48,722 bases of DNA from Verrucomicrobiales bacterium (GCA_030730365.1 JANQVJ010000039.1:35396-84117), one strand, 5' to 3'; positions 17,630-26,156 are shown, numbered from the stretch's first letter. The notes: generated by a model not told the origin, from the letters alone. Program-made: numbers and translations.

Positions 17630-19429
17630 ATGTCCATTGAACTGACACGAAATTTCTCGATCATCGCGCACATTGATCACGGCAAGACGACCCTCTCGGA
17701 TCGCCTTCTCGAGACAACCGCGACCATTTCCCAACGGCAAAAGCAGGATCAGCTCCTCGATTCGATGGATCTCGAGCGCGAGCGCGGCATCACGATCAAG
17801 TCGCACCCGGTGACGATGAAGTATCTCGCCAAAGACGGGAAGACCTATCAGCTGAACCTCGCGGACACCCCGGGGCACGTCGATTTCTCCTACGAAGTGA
17901 GCCGCTCTCTCGCTGCTTGTGAAGGAGCTCTGCTGCTCGTCGATGCAGCGCAAGGAGTTGAAGCTCAAACGGTTGCGAATATGCACCTCGCCCAGTTGGC
18001 CGGTCTCCACGTCATTCCTGTGATCAATAAAATCGATCTCCCGAGTGCGGATGTTCCCGCCGTAAAGCGGCAGCTCGAGGAGATCCTCGCGATCCCCAGC
18101 GAAGAGGCAATCGAGGCCAGCGCGAAGATGGGCATCGGGGTGATCGACATCCTTGAGGCGATCGTGAAGCGTGTCCCCCCCCCGACGAAACCAACGGACA
18201 ACATCCTGCGGGCGCTCGTTTTTGACTCGGTCTTCGATGCTTATCGCGGCGTGGTGAGCTACGTGCGTGTCGTTAGCGGCGAGATCAAACGCGGGACCAC
18301 GATCCGGATGATGGCGACGGGCAAGACCTACGAGGTCAAAGAAGTGGGCGTTTTCACCCCCAAGCAGTTTCCCCGTGAAAAGCTCTTCCCCGGCGATGTC
18401 GGTTACCTCATTGCGAACATGAAATCGTCGACCGAGGTGAAAATCGGCGATACCATCACGGACACGCGAATTTCGGCGACCGAGCCGCTTCCGGGCTTCA
18501 AAGAGATCCAGCCCATGGTCTTTAGCGGGATCTATCCTATCTCGACGGATGACTTCGAGCAGCTCAAGCTCGCCATGGGCAAGCTCCAGATCAATGACTC
18601 CGCCTTCAGCTACCAGGCCGAGAGCTCCGTCGCGCTGGGCTTCGGGTTCCGTTGCGGTTTCCTCGGGCTCCTCCACATGGAGATCGTGCAGGAACGTCTC
18701 CGGCGCGAGTTCAACATGGACGTGATCTCGACCTACCCCGGCGTGGTTTACAAGGTGAAACTTACCGACGGGTCCGAGATCGAGGTCGATAACCCGAGTT
18801 TCCTCCCCGAGCCCCAGAATATCCTTGAGATTCAGGAGCCGACGGTGAAGGCCTACGTCATGACGCCGAACGACTACATCGGTGAACTCATGAAACTCGT
18901 TGCGGAAAAGCGCGGCGAGCTCGTCAACACCGAGACCCTCGACGCCGGTCGCGTGCTCCTCACGGCGATTCTTCCGCTCAATGAAATCCTCGTTGATTTC
19001 AACGACCGTCTTAAGAGCATGACCCGCGGCTACGGTAGCATGGACTACGAGCACAGCGCCTATCAGGTCGGCAAGCTTGTGAAAATGGACATTCTCATCG
19101 CCGGTGAACCGGTCGATGCCTTTTCCGTCATCGTGCACCGCGACAAGGCCGAGTCTCGCGGACGCCAGCTCGCCGCGAAGTTGCGCGACGTGATTCCCCA
19201 ACAGCTCTTTACCGTGGCGATCCAGGCGGCCATCGGCGGAAAAATCATCGCCCGCGAGAGCATCAGCGCCCTCCGCAAGAACGTGACAGCGAAGTGCTAC
19301 GGCGGGGATATCTCGCGGAAACGCAAGCTGCTCGACAAACAGAAGGAGGGGAAGAAAAAGATGAAGGCGATCGGCAAGGTCAACATCCCGCAGGATGCCT
19401 TCATCAAGGTGCTGAAGTCCGGAGACTAA
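17630..19429 (+). CDS. lepA: Elongation factor 4 (LepA)
   Basis: The 599-residue translational GTPase back-translocates or remodels stalled ribosomes. The GTPase motifs are visible: G1 AHIDHGKTT, G2 around RGITIK, G3 DTPGH, and G4 NKIDLP. Domains resembling EF-G II, III and V follow, then the LepA-specific C-terminal domain with KRKLLDKQKEGKKKMK. Length is exactly typical. The leader before the ATG at 17630 lacks a Shine-Dalgarno. Signal peptidase I is encoded 41 bp downstream, the same lepA-lepB pairing known from E. coli and many bacteria. Confidence 0.96.
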   Translation: MSIELTRNFSIIAHIDHGKTTLSDRLLETTATISQRQKQDQLLDSMDLERERGITIKSHPVTMKYLAKDGKTYQLNLADTPGHVDFSYEVSRSLAACEGALLLVDAAQGVEAQTVANMHLAQLAGLHVIPVINKIDLPSADVPAVKRQLEEILAIPSEEAIEASAKMGIGVIDILEAIVKRVPPPTKPTDNILRALVFDSVFDAYRGVVSYVRVVSGEIKRGTTIRMMATGKTYEVKEVGVFTPKQFPREKLFPGDVGYLIANMKSSTEVKIGDTITDTRISATEPLPGFKEIQPMVFSGIYPISTDDFEQLKLAMGKLQINDSAFSYQAESSVALGFGFRCGFLGLLHMEIVQERLRREFNMDVISTYPGVVYKVKLTDGSEIEVDNPSFLPEPQNILEIQEPTVKAYVMTPNDYIGELMKLVAEKRGELVNTETLDAGRVLLTAILPLNEILVDFNDRLKSMTRGYGSMDYEHSAYQVGKLVKMDILIAGEPVDAFSVIVHRDKAESRGRQLAAKLRDVIPQQLFTVAIQAAIGGKIIARESISALRKNVTAKCYGGDISRKRKLLDKQKEGKKKMKAIGKVNIPQDAFIKVLKSGD

Positions 19430-19470
19430 AGAGAATCCGGCCTCTCGCCCCCCCCACGCTCTCTATCGCC

Positions 19471-20682
19471 ATGTTCATGTTCAAGAAACCCAAAGCCGAA
19501 GAACTCGCCGATTTGCCTCTCACCAGGAGTGGGCGTAAAGAGGGGCTCGCGCTGATCAAAGGGGTAAAGAAATTTCTCCGTTACAACGAGGACCTTATCT
19601 CTGAGGATAAAAAGGCCGAGATCGCGCAAAAGCAGCGCGAGTTTCTCACCGGGCTCGAGGATAATTCGCGCAAGCGCAAAGAACTCGAAACGCTCGCCGG
19701 TGACCTCACCGAGACTTGCAAAAAATCGGTCCGCGACTACCAACCCTCGGCGTGGAAAGAAAACATCGAAGTGATCTTTGTCGCCGTCGTTATCGCGATG
19801 GGGATACGAGCCTACTTTATCCAGCAGTTCAAAATCCCGACCGGCTCGATGCAGCCGACCCTCAACGGCATCATCGCCTACCCGACGAAGGAGATGAACC
19901 CCGACGCCGAGCGCAACGCGCCCGATGACTACGAAAAGCCCGGACTTCCCGGGAAGATCTGGGATCAGATCTGGTATGGCCGCAGCCACGTCGAGTGGGT
20001 CGTCGAAGAGGACGATGCCCTCATTTTCGACGGGGATCACTTTTTCGGGAAGACCCACTTTCTCTTCTTCACGCGCACCTACCTGAAGACGCAAAAGGGG
20101 CACACCTTCAGCGCTCCGGGGACTGATTCGCGCATCAGGAGCCTAATCAATACCGGGCTCGTTCCTTATTTTGGCGGCAGTCGCATCATCCCCGTAAAGG
20201 CCGGTGACGTCATCGCCAGAGGCTTCGTTGATACCGGTGATCAACTCGTCGTGAACAAGTTCGTCTATCACTGGCAGAAGCCGAAACGCGGCGAGGTCTT
20301 TGTCTTCGATACGCAGAACATCGGTTTCATCCAGAGCCGCCTCGACGACCCCCGCCAGGGTTCGCAACACTACATCAAACGCCTCACCGGAGTGCCGGGG
20401 GATACCTTGAAAATCGAGCCTCCCATGCTCCTCGTGAACGGTAAGCCGGCGACCGAGCCCGGCATACAGCGAGTCATGTCGCGGGAGGGCTATTACACGG
20501 GTTACACTCTCCAGGGTAGTGGACAGGTCACCTTGCCCGAGGGGGCCTACTGGGCGATGGGGGACAACAGCGAGAACAGCTCCGATTCCCGGAACTGGGG
20601 GGTTGTCCCCGAGTTGAACATCGTGGGGCGTGCCGCTTTCGTCTACTACCCCTTTGGTCATCATTTCGGAAAAGTCGACTGA
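19471..20682 (+). CDS. lepB: Signal peptidase I, enlarged form
   Basis: The membrane-bound serine protease cleaves signal peptides of exported proteins. In this 403-residue version the catalytic serine is Ser126 in PTGSMQPTL and the general base is Lys303 in YIKRLTGVPGD; the later box GDNSENSSDSR is also present. It has an unusually long lysine-rich cytoplasmic N-terminus (1-98), then a single membrane helix (about 99-118), and a roughly 120-residue insertion (about 131-250) between the Ser and the following conserved block. E. coli LepB has 324 residues and two N-terminal helices. An in-frame upstream extension would run into lepA and is rejected. Confidence 0.93.
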   Translation: MFMFKKPKAEELADLPLTRSGRKEGLALIKGVKKFLRYNEDLISEDKKAEIAQKQREFLTGLEDNSRKRKELETLAGDLTETCKKSVRDYQPSAWKENIEVIFVAVVIAMGIRAYFIQQFKIPTGSMQPTLNGIIAYPTKEMNPDAERNAPDDYEKPGLPGKIWDQIWYGRSHVEWVVEEDDALIFDGDHFFGKTHFLFFTRTYLKTQKGHTFSAPGTDSRIRSLINTGLVPYFGGSRIIPVKAGDVIARGFVDTGDQLVVNKFVYHWQKPKRGEVFVFDTQNIGFIQSRLDDPRQGSQHYIKRLTGVPGDTLKIEPPMLLVNGKPATEPGIQRVMSREGYYTGYTLQGSGQVTLPEGAYWAMGDNSENSSDSRNWGVVPELNIVGRAAFVYYPFGHHFGKVD

Positions 20683-20690
20683 GTAAGCCT

Positions 20691-21530
20691 TTGGAACCGG
20701 TCACGGACAGCTCCCGAGAGATCATCCGCCAGAGCGGTTCGAACCTCGCGTTTGCCCTCGCCGTGTTGCCTCGGCGGAAGCGCGATGACATGGGCATCTT
20801 TTACGCCTTCTGCCGGGTTGTCGACGATATCGCCGACGAGCCGGGGATTCCCGTCGAAGAGCGTCGGGCCGGCCTGAAGCATTGGCGGGATCTCATTTAT
20901 GGGCGCGTCGAGTCCCCCCGCCCCGGGATCGAGACCGAGTTCGTCGATCTCTGCCGCCGCTATTACCTGAAGGAAGAAGATCTCGAGGCCATCATCACCG
21001 GGATTGAAATGGATCTCGAGCCGCTCCGATTTGAGAGCACAGAGGACCTGAAGCGCTACTGCTACCACGTCGCCAGCGCCGTGGGACTCGTCAGCATCGA
21101 GATTTTCGGCTATACCGATCCAGCCACACGTTTTTATGCCGAGCAACTCGGGTATGCGCTGCAGTGGACGAACATCATGCGCGACGTCGGCGAGGATGCG
21201 AAAGGGGGCCGTCTTTTCCTCCCGCTCGAGGATCTGCGTCGCTACGGACTCACCGAGCAGATGATTCTAGACGGCAATCCCGATAAGGCGAAGTTCCAGC
21301 GCCTCATGAAACACGAGGCCGGGATCGCCCGGGCCTTTTATGTGACCGCCGTGTCCGCCCTGCCAAAGGCGGACCGGGCCGCGATGCGCTCGGCAGAGCT
21401 CATGAGACGTATCTATTCGGGCATTCTCGACGGGATGGAGGCGGATGGATTTCACGTCTATGACCGCCGTTACCGGCTCACGAAGGCAATGATGCTCTGC
21501 GAGTTCCTCAAGGCTAAATATACCCGATAA
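20691..21530 (+). CDS. Squalene/phytoene synthase family enzyme (HpnD-like)
   Basis: A 279-residue trans-isoprenyl diphosphate synthase that condenses two prenyl diphosphates head to head. The two Asp-rich motifs are DDIAD (45-49) and DVGED (165-169), which bind the Mg-diphosphates. The N-terminal SGSNLAFALAVLPRRKR and FYAFCRVVDDIADE resemble bacterial HpnC/HpnD and CrtB; which product is made (presqualene diphosphate, squalene or phytoene) cannot be decided without an alignment. The start is TTG at 20691, 8 bp after lepB; no ATG occurs before residue 34. No hopanoid or carotenoid partner genes are in the window. Confidence 0.85.
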   Translation: MEPVTDSSREIIRQSGSNLAFALAVLPRRKRDDMGIFYAFCRVVDDIADEPGIPVEERRAGLKHWRDLIYGRVESPRPGIETEFVDLCRRYYLKEEDLEAIITGIEMDLEPLRFESTEDLKRYCYHVASAVGLVSIEIFGYTDPATRFYAEQLGYALQWTNIMRDVGEDAKGGRLFLPLEDLRRYGLTEQMILDGNPDKAKFQRLMKHEAGIARAFYVTAVSALPKADRAAMRSAELMRRIYSGILDGMEADGFHVYDRRYRLTKAMMLCEFLKAKYTR

Positions 21531-21549
21531 AAAAGAGACCGGTTTTACC

Positions 21550-21999
21550 ATGGAGTTCGTCCGCTACAAACACGCCCGCTTTTCCGCCCGCCTTCCCGCC
21601 TCGTTCCGGTATTCGCTGAGCCATTACTGGATGGTCGAGGAAGATGGATCCCCCGGCATCTGGCGAGTGGGATTCACCAAGTTCGCGACCCGTATGCTCG
21701 GCGAGCTCGTCGAAGCGCAGTTCGAGGTGAAGGAGGGCGATTCCGTTTCGTCCGGTCAGCAGATCGGCTACGTCGAAGGATTCAAGGCCGCGAGCGACCT
21801 CTTTTCAGTGATGGACGGCGCCTTTGTCACGGGAAATCCCATCCTCGAAGTGGACGCGTGCATCGTCAAAAGCTCGCCTTACGCGGACGGATGGCTCTAC
21901 TCAGTACGGGGCGAGCCCGAGGAAATGAGCGTCGATGTCCACGGCTATGTCGATCATCTCGCCGCCCTCATCGAAAAGATGCAGCAGGAGGGATATTGA
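21550..21999 (+). CDS. GcvH-like lipoyl-domain protein
   Basis: A 149-residue protein resembling the H protein of the glycine cleavage system, which carries aminomethyl groups on a lipoyl-lysine. The core matches: GELVEAQF, then VKEGDSVSSGQQIGYVEGFKAASDLFS, with Lys79 in the lipoylation position, then a domain end in YADGWLYSV. It is about 20 residues longer than typical H proteins and has a distinctive N-terminus with HYWMVEEDGSPGIWRVGFT. No gcvT or gcvP lies nearby; the gene follows the squalene/phytoene synthase by 19 bp. It could be a true GcvH, or a GcvH-like carrier with another partner. Confidence 0.78.
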   Translation: MEFVRYKHARFSARLPASFRYSLSHYWMVEEDGSPGIWRVGFTKFATRMLGELVEAQFEVKEGDSVSSGQQIGYVEGFKAASDLFSVMDGAFVTGNPILEVDACIVKSSPYADGWLYSVRGEPEEMSVDVHGYVDHLAALIEKMQQEGY

Positions 22000-22215
22000 C
22001 CCCTCCCGCCCGCGAATTGAGCAGGATCGTTCCAAGCTTGTCTACAATCCTGTCGCGGCGAGGATCTTACGAATTCGTAACTCACTCAAAATCAACGAAC
22101 TGTTTCGATTCAAGTCCTGTCTTTTTGCCTGCCGAAACCGGCTCACGAAAGGGTAGAATCGCCTTGCATTGACTTTGAAGCACGCTGAGTTTAGGCGCCA
22201 ACTTTTGAATCAGAC

Positions 22216-23463
22216 ATGGAACGACGCGTCGTAATTACCGGAATGGGAGTCGTCTCCCCGATTGGAAACGATCTGGAGACCTTCTGGGGGAATCTTGTCG
22301 CCGGAAAAAGCGGAGTCTCCCGGATTGATAATCCGGTGCTGGCCGATTACGACTGCAAGATCGCGGGCATCGTTCGTGGCTTTGACCCGGCGCCTTTCTT
22401 CACCAATCACAAGGACGCCCGTCGTGCCGACCCCTTTACCCAACTCGGAATGGCGGCATCGGTCATGGCGATGCGGGACTCCGGCGTGGATCTCAACGCG
22501 GTCGATCTCGATCGTTTCGGCTGCATGGTCGGCAGCGGCATCGGCGGTCTCGTCACGCTCGAAGGCCAGCACGAGAACCTGATGTATAAATCGCCTTCGC
22601 GCGTCTCGCCTTTCACCATCCCGATGATGATCGCGAACATCGCCAGCGGCATGGTCTCGATGGAGTTCGGCCTGCGCGGTCCCAACATGTGCATCGTGAC
22701 CGCCTGCGCGACTTCCAATCACAACATCGGCGAAGCCTGGCGCATGATCAAATTCGGTGACGCCGATGCTTTCATCGCGGGCGGGGCCGAGTCCACGATC
22801 TGCCCGATGGGCCTCGCCGGATTCGGCAACATGAAGGCTCTCAGCATGCGCAACGACGAGCCCGAGCGTGCTTCGCGTCCCTTCGACAAGGATCGCGACG
22901 GATTTGTCATGGGCGAAGGCGCCGGTGTTGTTGTGATCGAAGAACTCGAGCACGCCAAAGCACGCGGAGCCCGCATCTACGCCGAGCTCACCGGTTATGG
23001 CGTCTCGGCCGATGCCTATCACCTCACCTCACCCCATCCCGAGGGTGATGGCGCCCGTCGTTGCATGGAGATGGCGCTGAAGCACTCCAAGCTCAATCCC
23101 GGGCAAGTTCACTACGTCAACGCCCACGGCACCTCCACAGGTCTCGGAGACGTCTGCGAGACCAAGGCGATCAAGCGGGTCTTCGGCGACTACGCGAAAA
23201 ACGGGCTCATCGTGAGTTCGACCAAGTCCATGACCGGTCACCTCCTCGGCGCCGCCGGCGGGGTCGAGCTCGCCGCCTGCGTCAAAGCGATCAACGAGGG
23301 GATCATTCCCCCGACGATCAACCTCGACGAAGCCGATCCCCAGTGCGACCTCGACTACGTGCCGCACACCGCGCGCGAAGTGAAGATAGACCGTGCTCTC
23401 TCGAACTCTTTCGGCTTCGGCGGGCACAACGCCTCGCTGCTGGTGGAGAGATTTGAGGGGTAG
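22216..23463 (+). CDS. fabF: 3-oxoacyl-[acyl-carrier-protein] synthase II (FabF)
   Basis: This 415-residue condensing enzyme elongates acyl-ACP with malonyl-ACP in fatty acid synthesis. The Cys-His-His triad is Cys164 (TACATSNHN), His304 (NAHGTST) and His342 (KSMTGHLLGAAGG), with Lys337 also conserved. The sequence is full length, starting at ATG 22216 and ending GFGGHNASLLV. The 216-bp region upstream contains TTGACT (22169-22174) but no good -10 box and no acpP gene, so fabF appears monocistronic. The downstream bidirectional terminator separates it from the convergent sigma factor gene. Confidence 0.95.
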   Translation: MERRVVITGMGVVSPIGNDLETFWGNLVAGKSGVSRIDNPVLADYDCKIAGIVRGFDPAPFFTNHKDARRADPFTQLGMAASVMAMRDSGVDLNAVDLDRFGCMVGSGIGGLVTLEGQHENLMYKSPSRVSPFTIPMMIANIASGMVSMEFGLRGPNMCIVTACATSNHNIGEAWRMIKFGDADAFIAGGAESTICPMGLAGFGNMKALSMRNDEPERASRPFDKDRDGFVMGEGAGVVVIEELEHAKARGARIYAELTGYGVSADAYHLTSPHPEGDGARRCMEMALKHSKLNPGQVHYVNAHGTSTGLGDVCETKAIKRVFGDYAKNGLIVSSTKSMTGHLLGAAGGVELAACVKAINEGIIPPTINLDEADPQCDLDYVPHTAREVKIDRALSNSFGFGGHNASLLVERFEG

Positions 23464-23494
23464 TGGTGATCCACGGGAGAGGCTACCTTGGACT

Positions 23495-23513
23495 GCGGCA
23501 GCCCTGCTGCCGC
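23495..23513. repeat. Palindromic intergenic element, possible REP-like repeat
   Basis: A perfect 7-bp inverted repeat GCGGCAG / CTGCCGC with a 5-base loop lies just after fabF and is followed by a second CTGCCGC-type half (23515-23525) before GCTTTGCGG. No coding function. Its symmetrical G+C-rich form recalls REP-type elements, but no second copy was noticed in this window. Confidence 0.4.
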
Positions 23514-23668
23514 TTGCTGCCGCTTTGCGGAGGCCAGCCCTGGTGGCCGTCGATGTGGCTTCCTCGGTCGTTTCTGACTGACGCGATCGGTGAGAGTCCG
23601 GGCTTCGGCACCTGCGGCGCTGTTCGACCCCAAATGTCAGGGGTTTTTGCGGGAACGGTGAGACACAA

Positions 23669-23696
23669 AAAAACGCGGACCGGAACCCGCGTTTTT
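23669..23696. terminator. Bidirectional Rho-independent terminator
   Basis: A perfect 10-bp inverted repeat AAAAACGCGG / CCGCGTTTTT with an 8-base loop ends in a T-run on the plus strand and in a T-run on the minus strand. It lies between the convergent fabF and sigma factor genes and should terminate both. Confidence 0.85.
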
Positions 23697-23724
23697 GTAT
23701 TGAATGGGATGCTGGGGGCACTGG

Positions 23725-24633
23725 TCAGATCGCCAAAGCGGTCTCCTCTTCGTCGCGGAAGAAGTCGTCGTCGACATCCTCACCGCCTTTGCGAAGCGGA
23801 CGCGGACCGGGATCTTCTTTTTTCTGGAGGGCGCGGCGGAGCTTCTTGAGGGCGATGTTCTGGAGCTGACGAATCCGCTCGCGGGTCACGCCGAATTCCT
23901 GGCCGACTTCTTCGAGCGTCTTGGGCTTTTGCCCGGCGAGGCCGAAACGGGCGTCGATGATCTTGCGCTCACGCTCGTCGAGGACCTCGAGGAGGTCGTC
24001 GAGCTGCATGTGCATGTTCTTGTGGCTGAGGAGCTCGAGCGGTGTCTGGGCCTTCTCGTCACCGATGATCTCACCGAACTCGGTCGTGTCGTCGTCGCTG
24101 ATGGGGGCATCGAGCGAGGCGGGACGCAACGCGGCTGACTTCAGGTGGGAGAGCTTGGCGCGGTCAATCCCGATTTCCTCGGCGAGTTCCTCGTCGGTGG
24201 GTTCGCGGCCGAGTTCCTCACTGAGGACCATGGCGACGCGACGCATTTTCGAAATCTTGTCCACCATGTGGACGGGGAGACGGATCGTCTTGCTCTGGTT
24301 CGCGAGGGCGCGCTTGATGGACTGCTTGATCCACCAGGCGGCGTAGGTTGAAAGTTTGCCGCCCTTGTTCGGGTCGAAACGCTCAACCGCCTTCATCAGG
24401 CCGATATTACCCTCGGAGATGAGGTCGAGGAGAGGGAGGCCGTAGTTTGCGTAGTCCTGGGCGATTTTGACGACGAGGCGCAGGTTCGCCTTGATCATGT
24501 GGGCCCGTGCTTCCTTGTCCCCTTTCTTGATCCGATCGGCTAGCTCGACCTCTTCTTCACGGGTGAGCAGAGGCGTCTTCCCGATCTCCCGAAGGTAGAT
24601 CTTGATGCCGCCGTCCATTTCCAAATTTGCCAT
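23725..24633 (-). CDS. RNA polymerase sigma-70 factor, short RpoD/RpoS-type
   Basis: A 302-residue sigma factor that directs RNA polymerase to promoters. It has regions 1.2 to 4.2: IKIYLREIGKTPLLT (1.2), the core-binding and -10 recognition block DLISEGNIGLMKAVERFDP to STYAAWWIKQSIKRAL (region 2, about 69-110), region 3, and region 4 with KTLEEVGQEFGVTRERIRQLQNIALKKLR. It lacks the region 1.1 and long non-conserved insert of full-length RpoD. After region 4 there is an extra acidic tail (about 274-302) rich in Asp and Glu. It could be the primary sigma in a short form or a group 2 (RpoS-like) stress sigma; the window cannot decide. Confidence 0.9.
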   Translation of the reverse strand: MANLEMDGGIKIYLREIGKTPLLTREEEVELADRIKKGDKEARAHMIKANLRLVVKIAQDYANYGLPLLDLISEGNIGLMKAVERFDPNKGGKLSTYAAWWIKQSIKRALANQSKTIRLPVHMVDKISKMRRVAMVLSEELGREPTDEELAEEIGIDRAKLSHLKSAALRPASLDAPISDDDTTEFGEIIGDEKAQTPLELLSHKNMHMQLDDLLEVLDERERKIIDARFGLAGQKPKTLEEVGQEFGVTRERIRQLQNIALKKLRRALQKKEDPGPRPLRKGGEDVDDDFFRDEEETALAI

Positions 24634-25069
24634 GTTGTTGAGTGGGTTTAAAGATTGTGCCGCGAAAGTTTGACCCGCTAAAGGGTATACCTTAGCAGGT
24701 TTTGTTCCGCTAAAACGGCTATTTCCAGTCGATTATCGCCGCGGTCAGGTGTTGTATTGGGTGATTGAGGCCGGCTTTTTCCGGGTGCTACATCCGCTTT
24801 ACGCCGGCGGCACCGCTGTTTTTATATCATAAGAGCCGGATTGGTGTCGCCTCTAAATCTCGCCAACACGTGGCACGTTTAAGTGTTCGGGTTGTTATAT
24901 CTGTTCAAAAAAAAATCAACTGGAAATGACAAAGTTCTACCGGCTTCTTTCAGGTTTACGGAAGTTCAACACCTTCTTCAAGAAAATAAAGTAAAGGTTT
25001 CCTCTGGTGAAGGCTATCCGTTGATGATGAATAGGTTTGAACGACCGGGTGTCATCGGGTGGATTGCTC
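24634..25069. other. 436-bp intergenic region upstream of the sigma factor gene
   Basis: No convincing gene here. The left part holds the sigma factor's upstream region with a palindrome (24677-24696). The right part, about 24880-25060, is visibly AT-richer than the rest of the window, with a run of nine A and several short A-rich patches. A GTG-initiated 85-codon frame (24883-25140) enters the 3' end of the MBL gene in antisense and is not supported. A small RNA or 5' leader is possible but no structure is compelling. Confidence 0.6.
24677..24714 (-). promoter_or_regulatory. Putative operator/promoter region of the sigma factor gene
   Basis: About 45-80 bases upstream of the sigma factor start is the imperfect palindrome GCTAAAGGGTATACCTTAGC (24677-24696), followed by another GCTAAA at 24709-24714. 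On the minus strand TATACC could serve as a -10 box, with TTTAGC 19 bases upstream as a weak -35. The repeated GCTAA half-sites suggest binding by a dimeric regulator. Inferred only. Confidence 0.35.
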
Positions 25070-25981
25070 TCAATAACCCAGACCCGGGTCACCGGTGTAG
25101 GGCTCGCTGGGAAGCGCCTTACCCGCCGTGGGGTCGGTGATGGGCCCCATTGTCATGCGCTGCCCGAGTTTGAGAAGGCGGTAGCGCTGCCCGAGTCGTT
25201 CGCTGCAGACCGAGAACTCGCCTGTGTCGCTGTTTTCCTCCTCGAAGAGGTCGTAATGGCAGGGGATGACGAGGCTGGCACTGATTGCTTTGGAAAGGGC
25301 GGCCGCCTCGAAGCCGTTCATGCTCGAGCGGGGACGGTCGGGATGATCTGCTCCGTTGACGGGGAGAAAGGCAAGGTTGACCGACCAGCGTCGCACCTCC
25401 TTGACGAGATTGGTGTGCCAGACGGTCTCGCCGCTGTGGAAGATCGCGAACGGGCCGAACATGATGACGTAGCCGAGTTCCTTGGAATTTCCGTGCTCGT
25501 CGCGTCGGATTTTCGGGTTGGCGGCATTGATGCCGTGGAAGTCAAAGGGGCCGCTCTTTGCGTAAGTCCCGGCATTGACCGGGATGATGGGAGGGGCGGC
25601 GGCGCCGAGGATGGCGTCGGCGGTGGCGACCTCACCCGCGGGGACGATGAGTTTCAAGGTCGGGTTCGCGGCGCGGAGAGGGAGGATAGTCTCAGGGTCG
25701 AGCCGGTCCGGAGTGGTGCTCGTGCAGATGACGTAGTCGATGCCCTCAAGCGCAAGGGGATCGACGACCCGCTCCGAGAGCCGCGTGCGCGGAGTGGCGC
25801 TGCCTTCATAGCGGCGGCTCACCGAATCCGAGAGGTAGGGATCGATAAGGATGCCGTAGCCATCCCACTTCACCAGAAAACCGCTCTGGCCCATCCACCA
25901 GATGTGGATCGCGCCGGTGACTTTGTCGGCTTCTTTGAAATCAGAGATGAATTCGTCGTCTTTCTGAACGGGCTCAATCAT
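25070..25981 (-). CDS. MBL-fold protein (UlaG-like) lacking the HxHxDH zinc ligands
   Basis: A 303-residue protein with the architecture of UlaG-like metallo-beta-lactamase hydrolases. The fold start IHIWWMGQSGFLVKWDGYGILIDPYLSDS (26-53) and the later GYVIMFGPFAIFHSGET (170-186) fit well. However, the zinc motif HxHxDH is replaced: the aligned stretch is TSTTPDRLD, with Ser88, Thr90 and Arg93 where histidines belong, only Asp92 retained. The usual GDT/SGDT has become SGET (Glu185). His242 in IPCHYD remains. It probably no longer binds two zinc ions and may be a pseudoenzyme. The ATG at 25981 is preferred over GTG 26008. No close neighbours on the same strand. Confidence 0.8.
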   Translation of the reverse strand: MIEPVQKDDEFISDFKEADKVTGAIHIWWMGQSGFLVKWDGYGILIDPYLSDSVSRRYEGSATPRTRLSERVVDPLALEGIDYVICTSTTPDRLDPETILPLRAANPTLKLIVPAGEVATADAILGAAAPPIIPVNAGTYAKSGPFDFHGINAANPKIRRDEHGNSKELGYVIMFGPFAIFHSGETVWHTNLVKEVRRWSVNLAFLPVNGADHPDRPRSSMNGFEAAALSKAISASLVIPCHYDLFEEENSDTGEFSVCSERLGQRYRLLKLGQRMTMGPITDPTAGKALPSEPYTGDPGLGY

Positions 25982-26156
25982 GGGCGGGAAAGCAAGCCGG
26001 GGTTCCACAGAGAGGAACGAAGGCCTCTAATCATGCAATCGATTCGTCGCCTTAACAAGCGCTCGGGGCCACAAAGGGGGGCGAAAATGCTCTTTTGCTC
26101 AACTTTTCCTGACTTTCCGACCAGTTTTAGGGCCTGCGGGCGAGAAATGGTGAACC

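Noticed and set aside
24871..24885. TGGCACG resembling a sigma-54 -24 element
   Set aside because: The -12 GC dinucleotide at the right distance is missing (TG instead) and no sigma-54-dependent gene follows.
24883..25140. 85-codon plus-strand frame in the AT-rich stretch
   Set aside because: GTG start, no SD, overlaps the MBL gene in antisense, and the protein has no recognisable features.
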